DNA of 64,000 bases from Skermanella mucosa. Lineage in GTDB: Bacteria; Pseudomonadota; Alphaproteobacteria; Azospirillales; Azospirillaceae. Of the stretch, positions 1-7,131 are shown piece by piece. Every line of letters starts with the position of its first letter. Position 1 is the first letter of the stretch. Below the pieces are notes generated by a model. That model saw nothing but the letters and a program-made list of their open reading frames with translations, was not told where the DNA came from and did no database searches. Made by a program: the position numbers and the translations under genes. The stretch lies in NCBI RefSeq assembly GCF_016765655.2, contig NZ_CP086106.1, positions 3,771,001 to 3,835,000 on the forward strand, given 5' to 3'.

Positions 1-314
1 TCGCGGATCTTGAAGGTATAGGTCATTCCGTCGTCCGAGACCTCCCAGCTTTCCGCCAGCCCGGGCAGGATCTTGCTGACGTCGTTCACGTCGTAGGAGA
101 TCAGCCGCTCATAGACCTGGGCGCCGTACTCGGCGCCCGACAGTTCGAAGATCTCGGCCGGATCGAGGCTGATGATGTCGTCGAACTGCCAGGCCATGAC
201 CAGCGCATCCTTCGGCGTGTCCGCCAGGGCCGGCGCTGCGGTCCCGACGCCGGTTCCCACGACCGCGAGCGCCACGAAGGCGGCTCCCATCAGACTCCGG
301 GCGAACTTGTCCAT
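1..314 (-). CDS. ABC transporter substrate-binding protein, peptide/SBP_bac_5 type (N-terminal part only)
   Basis: About 104 codons are visible; the rest lies beyond the window edge. The protein starts MDKFARSLMGAAFV, a Sec signal peptide with a hydrophobic core ending in an APALA-type cleavage site, so the mature protein is periplasmic. It continues with ALVMAWQFDDIISLDPAEIFE and then QVYERLISYD and LPGLAESWEVSDDG, the typical opening of family 5 solute-binding proteins for di/oligopeptides and some opines or nickel. No permease or ATPase genes are visible; they would lie left of the window. It is divergent from the MFS gene. The substrate cannot be told from this fragment. Confidence 0.85.
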   Translation of the reverse strand, partial: MDKFARSLMGAAFVALAVVGTGVGTAAPALADTPKDALVMAWQFDDIISLDPAEIFELSGAEYGAQVYERLISYDVNDVSKILPGLAESWEVSDDGMTYTFKIR

Positions 315-402
315 GAAACGGCCTCTCTCCTGTCCTGGCATCTTGTTGATTCATTTGCCCTGTCCGCTCCCGGCGGAAGGCAGCGATGCATCTGCGAAGG
401 AT

Positions 403-416
403 TGACCGTCCGGTCA
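403..416. promoter_or_regulatory. Palindromic operator candidate between divergent genes
   Basis: TGACCG, two bases, then CGGTCA form an inverted repeat with perfect 6-base arms. It sits between the divergent substrate-binding protein gene and the MFS gene. The shape resembles operators of TetR-family repressors, but no such regulator is adjacent in the window. The -35-like TTGACC overlaps the left arm. Confidence 0.4.
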
Positions 417-550
417 GGTCCTGTCAAGCGACGCGCCCGGAGAAGCGGCGCGTAGGAATTGCTGACCTCCGGCTTTTGGGGGTCGCGCCGGCCGCGTCCA
501 CGGGGCAGGATGCGCCCGCCTTGCCCCTCCTGGAAAGCACCCCATCCATC

Positions 551-1840
551 ATGCTGCCGATCGTCCGTTCCATCTCCTCCCTGCTGACCGCCGTGGCCCT
601 GCTGATGCTGGGCAGCGGGATGCTCAGCACGCTGGTCGGCGTCCGGCTGACGGCGACCGGGGTCGGGCCGGTCGCGATCGGGTTCGTGATGGCGGCCTAT
701 TACGCCGGGCTGACGGCGGGGTCGCTGTTCGGCTACCGGGTCATCGCCAAGGTCGGGCATATCCGGGCCTTCGCGGCGTTCGCGTCGGTGTTCTCCGCCG
801 CGACCCTCGGGCATGCGCTCTATCTCAGCCTGCCGCTGTGGGCGGTGCTGAGGCTGGCCGAGGGCTTCTGCATGGCCGGCCTGTTCATGTGCATCGAGAG
901 CTGGCTGAACGACCGGGCGACCAGCCGGACGCGCGGGCAGATGCTGTCGCTCTACATGATCACGCTGTACGGCGCCATGGCGGTCGGGCAGCAGCTGCTC
1001 AACCTGGACGACCCGACGGGCATGCTGCGGTTCATCGCGATCTCGATGCTGACCTCGCTGGCGCTGGTGCCGGTGGCGCTGACCCGCAAGGCGCCTCCCC
1101 TGCTGCCCGACATCGCCTCGTTCGGCATTCGGCGGCTGTACGAGGCGTCGCCGCTGGGGATCTTCGGGACCTTCGTCAGCGGGATCGTGACCGGCGCCAT
1201 CTACGGCTTGGCCCCGGTCTACGGCACCCAGCAAGGCTTCGGGACCGCCGGCACCGCGCTGTTCATGACCGTGATCATCCTGGGCGGCGTGGCGCTGCAA
1301 TGGCCGCTGGGCAAGCTGTCCGACGTGTTCGACCGCCGCTCCGTGATCATCGCCCTGTCGGCGGCCACGGCGGCGGCCAGCGTGGGCATGATCACGGCGT
1401 CGGAAATGGGCGGCGACCTGATGCTGATGCTGGTTGCGGCCCTGTTCGGCGGGCTGTCCTTCACGCTGTATCCCGTCTGCGTCGCCCATACCAACGACCA
1501 TATCGACAAGGCGGAGCTCGTGCAGGCCAGCGGCGGCCTGATCCTGTCCTATTCGGTCGGGGCCACGCTGGGGCCGCTGGCCGGCTCCGCGGTCATGTCG
1601 GTGCTGGGCGGGCCGGGCCTGTTCGCCTTCACGGGTGCCGGCGCCGCGGCGGCCGTGGTGTTCGGCCTCTACCGGACCGTCAAGCGCGCCGCTCCGCCGT
1701 CGGAGGCGCAGGGGCCGTTCCGCAGCCTGCCGCGGACCACGCCGGTGGCGGCACCCCTGGACCCGCGCGGCGAGGACGAACCGCAGTTCTCCCTGGACCT
1801 GCCGGAGAGCCCGCCGGGCGGGCGGCATGCCGCGGAATGA
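551..1840 (+). CDS. MFS transporter, YcaD-like
   Basis: A 429-residue polytopic inner-membrane protein, with 12 hydrophobic segments expected for the family. The frame is open further upstream, but homology and hydrophobicity begin at MLPIVRSISSLLTAVALLMLG, so the ATG at 551 is chosen. The stretch IESWLNDRATSRTRGQMLSLY followed by MAVGQQLLNL matches the YcaD branch of the major facilitator superfamily, whose substrates are poorly known. A charged, proline-rich cytoplasmic tail of about 45 residues follows the last membrane segment. It stands alone between a divergent ABC gene and the aminotransferase gene. Confidence 0.85.
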   Translation: MLPIVRSISSLLTAVALLMLGSGMLSTLVGVRLTATGVGPVAIGFVMAAYYAGLTAGSLFGYRVIAKVGHIRAFAAFASVFSAATLGHALYLSLPLWAVLRLAEGFCMAGLFMCIESWLNDRATSRTRGQMLSLYMITLYGAMAVGQQLLNLDDPTGMLRFIAISMLTSLALVPVALTRKAPPLLPDIASFGIRRLYEASPLGIFGTFVSGIVTGAIYGLAPVYGTQQGFGTAGTALFMTVIILGGVALQWPLGKLSDVFDRRSVIIALSAATAAASVGMITASEMGGDLMLMLVAALFGGLSFTLYPVCVAHTNDHIDKAELVQASGGLILSYSVGATLGPLAGSAVMSVLGGPGLFAFTGAGAAAAVVFGLYRTVKRAAPPSEAQGPFRSLPRTTPVAAPLDPRGEDEPQFSLDLPESPPGGRHAAE

Positions 1841-1973
1841 GGCAGTCCCGGCCTCCGCAGGCACGCTTGCCATTGGTTCCGCGGCCGACTGGAGATATGG
1901 TGTAGGCAAATCGGTTGACCATCCAGTCGGGGCAATCCGGCCCCGGCGCAGAGCAATGATTGGAGTATGATTC

Positions 1974-2813
1974 ATGGCGGGCAGCGCGCTCACCTTCTTC
2001 AAGGGACAGTGGCTCGAAGGCAATCCGGGGATCATCGGTCCGATGAGCCACTGCATGTGGCTGTCTTCGGTGGTGTTCGACGGCGCCCGCGCGTTCGAGG
2101 GCGTGGCGCCCGACCTGGACCGCCACTGCGAGCGGCTGATCGCCTCAGGCCACGCCCTGGGACTGGCGCCCATGCTGACGGCCGGCGAGATCCAGGAACT
2201 GGCGATCGACGGCATCGGCCGCTTCCAGCCCGGCACCGCGCTCTATATCCGCCCGATGTTCTTCGCCGAGGAAGGGTGGGTGATGCCCGACCCGGCGAGC
2301 ACGGCCTTCGCGCTGACCATCCATGAGTCGCCGATGCCCCCGGTGGCCGGGTTCACCGCCTGCCTGTCGACCAAGCGGCGCCCCCTGCCCGGCACCGCCC
2401 CGACCGACGCCAAGGCCTCCGCCCTCTACCCCAACGCCGGCCTGGCGCTTCGCGAGGCGCAGGGCCGCGGCTTCGACAACGCGATCCTGCTGGACCCGCT
2501 GGGCAACGTGGCGGAGTTCGCGACCGCCAACCTGTTCATCGCCAAGGACGGGGCCGCCCACACGCCGGTGTGCAACGGCACCTTCCTGAACGGCATCACG
2601 CGCCAGCGGGTGGCGCAGTTGCTGCGCGAGGCCGGCGTCCCGGTGTACGAGCGCACGATCACCTGGGCCGAGCTGATGGACGCGGACGAGGTGTTCTCCA
2701 CCGGCAACTATTCGAAGGTCGTCCCGGTCACCCGGGTCGAGGACAGGCACTTCGAACCCGGGCCGGTGTTCAAGCGCGCCCGCGGCCTCTACTGGGACTT
2801 CGCGCACCGGTGA
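1974..2813 (+). CDS. Class IV aminotransferase, branched-chain type
   Basis: A 279-residue PLP enzyme of fold type IV (IlvE / D-amino acid transaminase / 4-amino-4-deoxychorismate lyase superfamily). The likely PLP lysine is in TDAKASALYPN, and the downstream acidic residue that contacts the pyridine nitrogen is in NVAEFATANLF. The N-terminal SSVVFDGARAFEG block is typical of branched-chain aminotransferases. A GGAG lies about 8 bases before the ATG. The stop TGA overlaps the GTG start of the next gene, so the two are probably co-translated. It is somewhat shorter than E. coli IlvE (about 309), so the substrate (branched-chain or another 2-oxo acid) is not certain. Confidence 0.82.
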   Translation: MAGSALTFFKGQWLEGNPGIIGPMSHCMWLSSVVFDGARAFEGVAPDLDRHCERLIASGHALGLAPMLTAGEIQELAIDGIGRFQPGTALYIRPMFFAEEGWVMPDPASTAFALTIHESPMPPVAGFTACLSTKRRPLPGTAPTDAKASALYPNAGLALREAQGRGFDNAILLDPLGNVAEFATANLFIAKDGAAHTPVCNGTFLNGITRQRVAQLLREAGVPVYERTITWAELMDADEVFSTGNYSKVVPVTRVEDRHFEPGPVFKRARGLYWDFAHR

Positions 2814-3973
2814 TCGGCATCGACACGATCCCCTTGGTGCGCGACGGCCGGGACGGCGACGCGGAACAGCTGATCCGGCTGATGGGCGACGTGTTCGCCG
2901 AGTATCCCGGCTGCGTTCTCGACGTCGACGGGGAAGAGCCCGACCTGCGCGCCATCGCGACGGCCTATGCCGGGTACGGCGGTCGGTTCTGGGTCGCCGA
3001 GGCCCCTTCGGACGGCCGCATCGTCGGCATGGTCGGCGGCCGTCCGCTGGGCTTGGCCGGCGGACATTGGGAACTGAAGAAGCTCTATGTCGATCGGAGT
3101 GCCCGGGGTACCGGCCTGGGCACCCGCCTGGTTCGGCTGGTGGAAGCGGAGGCCGCGCGCCGCGGCGCGCCCGTGCTGGAACTGTGGAGCGACACCCGCT
3201 TCCATGACGCCCATCGCCTCTACGAGCGCCTGGGATACCGGCGCGGGACGGAGCTGCGCGAGCTGCACGACCTCAGCGACAGCGTCGAGTATCATTTTTC
3301 CAAGCCGGTCGCCGTGAGCAAGGAAACCCGGTCGCTGGTCCGCATCCTGGAGCACCACGGGATCACCGTGGTGCTGGACGTCGGCGCCAATGTGGGCCAG
3401 TACGCGACGCGGCTTCGGCACGGCGGCTATGACGGCAGGATCGTCTCGTTCGAGCCGCTGCCGGAGGCGAGGACCGCCCTCGCCCGGGCCGCCGCCGGAG
3501 ACCCCTCGTGGCAGGTCGCGCCGCAGGCGGCACTCGGCGCCATGGAGGGAGCGGTCACGCTCAATGTCTCGGCAGAGTCGGACATGAGCTCGACCCTGCC
3601 GTTCCGACCGGAGATGGGCGAACTGCTCGACAGTGCCGCCTATACCGGGTCGGTCACGGTGCCGATCACGCGGCTCGACGAAGTTTTCGACACGTATGTG
3701 GCGCCCGGCGACCGCTGCTTCCTGAAGATCGATACCCAGGGCAGCGAATCGGCCGTCCTGGAGGGTGCGGCCGACCGGCTGGACCGGATATCCTGCATCC
3801 AGCTGGAGCTGTCGATCGTTCCGGTCTACCAGGGGGAACCGGGTTTTCTCGACATGATCGACAGGCTGGCCCGGCTTGGATTCCAGCCGGCGCTCTTCAT
3901 TCCCGGCTATTTCAACCGGCGCACGGCACGAATGATCTCCATGGACGGAGTGTTTGTGAGTTTATCCCGGTAA
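2810..3973 (+). CDS. GNAT N-acetyltransferase fused to FkbM-family methyltransferase
   Basis: One uninterrupted 387-residue frame carries two enzyme domains. Residues 1-165 form a GNAT acetyltransferase: WELKKLYVDRSARGTGLGTRLV holds the acetyl-CoA pyrophosphate loop, and AHRLYERLGYRR is the conserved final motif. Residues about 172-387 are an FkbM-type SAM methyltransferase: VVLDVGANVGQYA (Asp190 in motif I), GRIVSFEPLPEA, FLKIDTQGSE and IQLELSIVPVYQG. The GTG start overlaps the stop of the aminotransferase gene (GTGA), which fixes it well. FkbM enzymes O-methylate sugars or polyketides, so a role in modifying a surface sugar is plausible but inferred. No stop codon or frameshift is seen at the junction. 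Confidence 0.8.
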   Translation: MIGIDTIPLVRDGRDGDAEQLIRLMGDVFAEYPGCVLDVDGEEPDLRAIATAYAGYGGRFWVAEAPSDGRIVGMVGGRPLGLAGGHWELKKLYVDRSARGTGLGTRLVRLVEAEAARRGAPVLELWSDTRFHDAHRLYERLGYRRGTELRELHDLSDSVEYHFSKPVAVSKETRSLVRILEHHGITVVLDVGANVGQYATRLRHGGYDGRIVSFEPLPEARTALARAAAGDPSWQVAPQAALGAMEGAVTLNVSAESDMSSTLPFRPEMGELLDSAAYTGSVTVPITRLDEVFDTYVAPGDRCFLKIDTQGSESAVLEGAADRLDRISCIQLELSIVPVYQGEPGFLDMIDRLARLGFQPALFIPGYFNRRTARMISMDGVFVSLSR

Positions 3974-4096
3974 TTTTCATTTAAGCATCTGTAAATGACT
4001 CGTCGGCCATACCTGTAGGCACGACCCAGGACGCTCCGACGGCGCGTTCGACACGGTTCGGACAGCAGCGTTTCTGAGTTTTCTGAAAGTCACTTC

Positions 4097-4453
4097 ATGA
4101 CCACGATCCTGATCATCGACGACAGCCAACTTGCCCGCAACATGGTATCGGGCATGGTACGCGGCGCACGGCCGGAATGGCAGATCGTCACGGCCAAGAA
4201 TGCGGACGACGCCCTGGAGAAGGTCGCCGAGGTCAAGCCCGACGTCGCGATCGTGGACTTCAACATGCCCGGCATGGACGGGTTGAACCTGTCCTGCGAG
4301 CTGCATAGCCGGTTTCCAGATCTGGACATCAGCATCCTGACCGCGAACGTCCAGGACAGCATCCGCCGCAAGGTGACCGACAAGGGGTTCCGCTTCGTCG
4401 AGAAGCCGATCACGCCGGACAAGATGCGCGACCTCCTGGCCTCGATCCCGTGA
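4097..4453 (+). CDS. CheY-like single-domain response regulator
   Basis: A 118-residue receiver domain with no output domain. It has the acidic pair in ILIIDDS, phosphoacceptor Asp54 in [11 protein letters not shown], the Thr of SILTAN and the Lys of FVEKPITPD, so it should be competent for phosphorylation. It is the first gene of an apparent operon: its stop overlaps the start of the CheC-like gene, and a PAS histidine kinase follows 20 bases later. No DNA-binding domain is present, so the output is likely protein-protein contact, as for CheY. Confidence 0.9.
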   Translation: MTTILIIDDSQLARNMVSGMVRGARPEWQIVTAKNADDALEKVAEVKPDVAIVDFNMPGMDGLNLSCELHSRFPDLDISILTANVQDSIRRKVTDKGFRFVEKPITPDKMRDLLASIP

Positions 4454-5076
4454 GCACCGTCATGCAGCTGACGGAAGCGGAAAGCGACGCGATCATCGAA
4501 TTGTTCAATCTCGGCATGGGCAGGGCCGCCGGCGCGCTCGGCCAGATGGTCGATGCCGAGGTGGCTCTCTCCGTTCCAAGCCTGGACATCGTCCGCCGCA
4601 CCGATGCCCCCGACCAGCTCGGCTGCCCCGCCGGGCAACGGATCTGCGCGGTCCGGCAGACGTTCGCCGGGCCGTTCGACGGCCAGGCCATGCTGATCTT
4701 CCCGGAAGGCAGCAGCCTGGAACTGGTCCGCCGCCTGCTGCCCGACAGCCCGCCGCTGGGCGACATGACCGACCTGGAGGAGGAAGCGCTGACCGAGGTC
4801 GGCAACGTCATCCTCAATCACTGCCTCGCCAGCTTCGCCAACCTGCTGCACTCGGAAATAAGGACCGAGATCCCGGTCTATCAGATCGGCCGGCCAGAAG
4901 AGATCATCGGGACGGCGGCCGGCACGACTGTCAGCTCCTATGTCCTGATCATCCGCGTGGATTTCGGCCTGTTCGCGAAGCGGATCGAGGGACACGTCCT
5001 GTTCCTGCAGGACATCGCTTCGATCCAGGCATTCCAGGCCGCCATCCGCGCCTTCGTGGCCAGCATGGACGCCTGA
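4450..5076 (+). CDS. CheC/CheX-type receiver phosphatase
   Basis: About 208 residues. Both catalytic helices of CheC phosphatases are visible as E-x2-N motifs: [17 protein letters not shown] near residues 17-33 and [18 protein letters not shown] near residues 117-134, each followed about 20 residues later by a proline. CheC removes the phosphate from CheY~P. The GTG start overlaps the stop of the CheY-like gene; an ATG four codons downstream is an alternative. The context suggests it dephosphorylates the neighbouring receiver, not one from a flagellar cluster; no other che genes are close. Confidence 0.85.
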   Translation: MSTVMQLTEAESDAIIELFNLGMGRAAGALGQMVDAEVALSVPSLDIVRRTDAPDQLGCPAGQRICAVRQTFAGPFDGQAMLIFPEGSSLELVRRLLPDSPPLGDMTDLEEEALTEVGNVILNHCLASFANLLHSEIRTEIPVYQIGRPEEIIGTAAGTTVSSYVLIIRVDFGLFAKRIEGHVLFLQDIASIQAFQAAIRAFVASMDA

Positions 5077-5096
5077 GGGTCGGAATCGAAGGCGCC

Positions 5097-6335
5097 ATGT
5101 CGATCCCCCCGGGCTTGTCCGACCTGATCGTCCACAACAGCGATATCGGCCTCCTCGTCATCGACCGGGACGAGCGCGTGGTGGTCTGGAACCGGTGGCT
5201 GGCCGTCCATTCCGGAATTCCCGAAGCGACGGCGCTCGGCGCGCCGCTGACCGGACTGTGGCCGACGATCGTGGAGTCCCGTGCGCACCAAGCGATCCGG
5301 GAGGCGCTCGAACATGGCCGGGCCGGCTTCATTTCCCACGCCTTCAACCCCATGCCCTTCCCGCTCCATGGGCTGGCCGGCGACCGCTTCGGCGACCCGA
5401 TCGACCAGCTGGTCCTGGTGCGGGCGCTGGATTCCGACGACGGCGAGCGGCGCTGCCTGATCCAGATAGAGAACATCTCCAGCGCGGTCCGCCGCGAGAA
5501 ACACCTGCGCGGCCAGATCCGCGAGCTTCAGGAGACCAAGTCCCGTCTGGAGCAGCAGGGCCGCGACCTGGAGGAGATGGCCCGGCGGCTGCGCACGGCG
5601 CGCGACGATGCGGAACGCGCCAACCGCGCCAAATCGGAGTTCCTGGCCAACATGAGCCATGAACTGCGCACGCCGCTGAACGCCATCATCGGCTTCTCGG
5701 AAATGCTGGAGTCCGGCTATGGCGGCTCGCTCAGCGAGCGGCAGGCCAGCTACACGCGGGACATCCACGAGAGCGGACAGCACCTGCTGCAGATCATCAA
5801 CAACGTGCTCGACATGTCGAAGGTCGAGGCCGGCCAGTACCAGCTTTTCGAAACCGCGGTGGACATCCGCGAGGTCGCCCGCACCGCGCTGTCGATCGTC
5901 GGCGGGCAGGCCCGCGACCGCGGCCTGTCGCTGGAGATGGACGTGGCCGCCGATCTGCCTATGGTGATGGCCGACGAGCGTACCCTGCGGCAGGTACTGC
6001 TGAACCTGCTGTCGAACGCCGTGAAGTTCACCCATCCCGGCGGCCGGATCACGCTGCGGGGCGGAATGAACGCCGAGGGCGACATCGAGGTGCATGTCGG
6101 CGACACGGGCATCGGCATCCCGCCGGATGCCCTGGACCTGGTGATGGAGCCGTTCCAGCAGGCCAACGGCAGCTTCAGCCGGGAATATGAAGGGACGGGG
6201 CTGGGACTGACCATCAGCAAGAACTTCATCGAGCTTCACAGCGGCCGGCTGACGATCGCCAGCGAGGTCGGCGTCGGCACGGTGGTGACCGTGCTGCTGC
6301 CGAAGTTCAGGGTGCTGAGCGACGCGGGGGAGTGA
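5097..6335 (+). CDS. PAS-domain sensor histidine kinase
   Basis: 412 residues with no membrane segment, so cytoplasmic. Order: PAS domain (about residues 8-130, [18 protein letters not shown]); coiled coil (about 135-180, rich in Arg, Glu and Gln); HisKA with phosphoacceptor His188 in [13 protein letters not shown]; HATPase with [10 protein letters not shown] (N box), GDTGIGIP (G1) and [11 protein letters not shown] (G2). There is no receiver of its own, so the CheY-like protein two genes upstream is its likely partner. It is the last gene of the three-gene operon. Confidence 0.9.
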   Translation: MSIPPGLSDLIVHNSDIGLLVIDRDERVVVWNRWLAVHSGIPEATALGAPLTGLWPTIVESRAHQAIREALEHGRAGFISHAFNPMPFPLHGLAGDRFGDPIDQLVLVRALDSDDGERRCLIQIENISSAVRREKHLRGQIRELQETKSRLEQQGRDLEEMARRLRTARDDAERANRAKSEFLANMSHELRTPLNAIIGFSEMLESGYGGSLSERQASYTRDIHESGQHLLQIINNVLDMSKVEAGQYQLFETAVDIREVARTALSIVGGQARDRGLSLEMDVAADLPMVMADERTLRQVLLNLLSNAVKFTHPGGRITLRGGMNAEGDIEVHVGDTGIGIPPDALDLVMEPFQQANGSFSREYEGTGLGLTISKNFIELHSGRLTIASEVGVGTVVTVLLPKFRVLSDAGE

Positions 6336-6551
6336 ATGCCTGTGGCGGCGCAATGCCGAAGGCGCCCGCGTCTACTGGATGTTCACCACGGAGCGGACGC
6401 GCGAGAAAATGGGTCGTGCATATCCAAACCCGGACAAATCCCTCGCCCAAGCCGCTTGGACTCATCAAAACCTTGTGCCGCGCCACTATTATTCCGACCG
6501 AGACATTTGGTTCAAAGCGTTGGGCCGCGGCCCAACGCATCGCGAAACATG
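6334..6551 (+). pseudogene. Possible C-terminal remnant of a transposase
   Basis: A frame with no start codon opens at the stop of the kinase gene. It contains VYWMFTTERTREKMGRAYP, then a Trp/His/Tyr-rich tail and a TGA. The W-x-FTT-x2-x-R-x-K-x-x-R-x-YP pattern resembles the C-terminus of IS630-type transposases as I remember them. There are no visible terminal inverted repeats and no DDE core. I cannot confirm the match without a search. Confidence 0.22.
6517..6538. repeat. Perfect 22-bp palindrome
   Basis: The sequence from 6517 to 6538 equals its own reverse complement (arms GCGTTGGGCCG / CGGCCCAACGC with no loop). It has no T-run on either side, so it is not a normal intrinsic terminator. 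It lies in the 358-base region between the kinase gene and the proline-rich reading frame, which otherwise holds only the possible transposase remnant. Confidence 0.6.
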
Positions 6552-6655
6552 AAGTGAGGGATTCATTCGTTCCGGCCTTGGCCTTGCTGGGGTGCTGATT
6601 GAACTCCCTGCTTGTAATGATCCGGCCCATGGCTCAGCCACCCTTCGCCGATGGT

Positions 6656-6676
6656 GCTATGACACTTCATCATAGC
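6656..6676. promoter_or_regulatory. Inverted repeat upstream of the small genes
   Basis: GCTATGA and TCATAGC form perfect 7-base arms around a 7-base loop. It ends 17 bases before the first possible start of the proline-rich frame. It could be an operator or a leader hairpin. Confidence 0.35.
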
Positions 6677-6693
6677 CCGTCGTTAAAAGGTCT

Positions 6694-6960
6694 ATGCACG
6701 GCTCCGGCCGGAAGCGGACGTCGGCGCCGATCAACTTCGCCTCCCCCCTGAACGGAAACGCGGTTTCCCCTGTTAAGGGTGGTAACCGCAACCAAGTGGA
6801 GGTCAGTTTGCTCCCCCCGCAGCCACTCCCGCCGCAGCCGCTCCCGCCAGGTGGCTCGCCGCTTCCCAACGAGGATCTGCCCAATCCGGGTCCCGCCGAA
6901 GTGCCGCCGGCTCCGCAGCCGGATTTGCCGCCGAGCCAAGTCCCTCCTTCGATGGGTTGA
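6694..6960 (+). CDS. Small proline-rich protein of unknown function
   Basis: An 88-residue frame. The last 50 residues are dominated by LPPQP repeats (LLPPQPLPPQPLPPGG) and further Pro-rich blocks ending SQVPPSMG. Two starts are possible: ATG at 6694 with AAAAGG upstream, or TTG at 6808 directly after a strong GGAGGT (6798-6803), which would give 50 residues. I see no signal peptide or membrane segment. It is followed six bases later by a tiny membrane-protein gene on the same strand, so the two may be one transcript. No family is recognised, and low complexity makes coding status uncertain. Confidence 0.4.
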   Translation: MHGSGRKRTSAPINFASPLNGNAVSPVKGGNRNQVEVSLLPPQPLPPQPLPPGGSPLPNEDLPNPGPAEVPPAPQPDLPPSQVPPSMG

Positions 6961-6966
6961 ACCACC

Positions 6967-7098
6967 ATGGCAGAAAAGAAAGTGAATTCGGTCGAGGCCA
7001 AGCAAGCGACGAAGGAGGGGGTTGGACGCTATGTCCTCACCATCTCCTTCGCGCTCGCGGCGATCGCGCTGGTGATCGCCTACTTCGTCGTCATCTGA
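6967..7098 (+). CDS. Very small single-pass membrane protein
   Basis: 43 residues. A charged N-terminal half ([20 protein letters not shown]) is followed by one hydrophobic helix (about residues 22-43, [21 protein letters not shown]) ending directly at the stop. Lysines before the helix favour a cytoplasmic N-terminus. It is too short for most gene finders. It follows the proline-rich frame by six bases. Coding is supported by the clean amphipathic-then-hydrophobic layout and an alphaproteobacterial codon pattern (GCG ATC GCG CTG GTG ATC), not by homology. Confidence 0.55.
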   Translation: MAEKKVNSVEAKQATKEGVGRYVLTISFALAAIALVIAYFVVI

Positions 7099-7110
7099 AG
7101 AGAACCATAG

Positions 7111-7131
7111 GGGTGGGTCGCAGGCCCACCC
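7111..7131. terminator. Hairpin between convergent genes
   Basis: GGGTGGG and CCCACCC form 7-base arms around a 7-base loop, 12 bases after the small membrane protein and directly next to the stop of the oxidoreductase gene on the other strand. There is no clear T-run; it may serve both strands or be a dispersed palindrome. Confidence 0.4.

Noticed and set aside
290-2236. A 648-codon open frame antisense to the MFS and aminotransferase genes
   Set aside because: Low-complexity Arg/Gln/His-rich product with no motif, covering two well-supported genes on the other strand.
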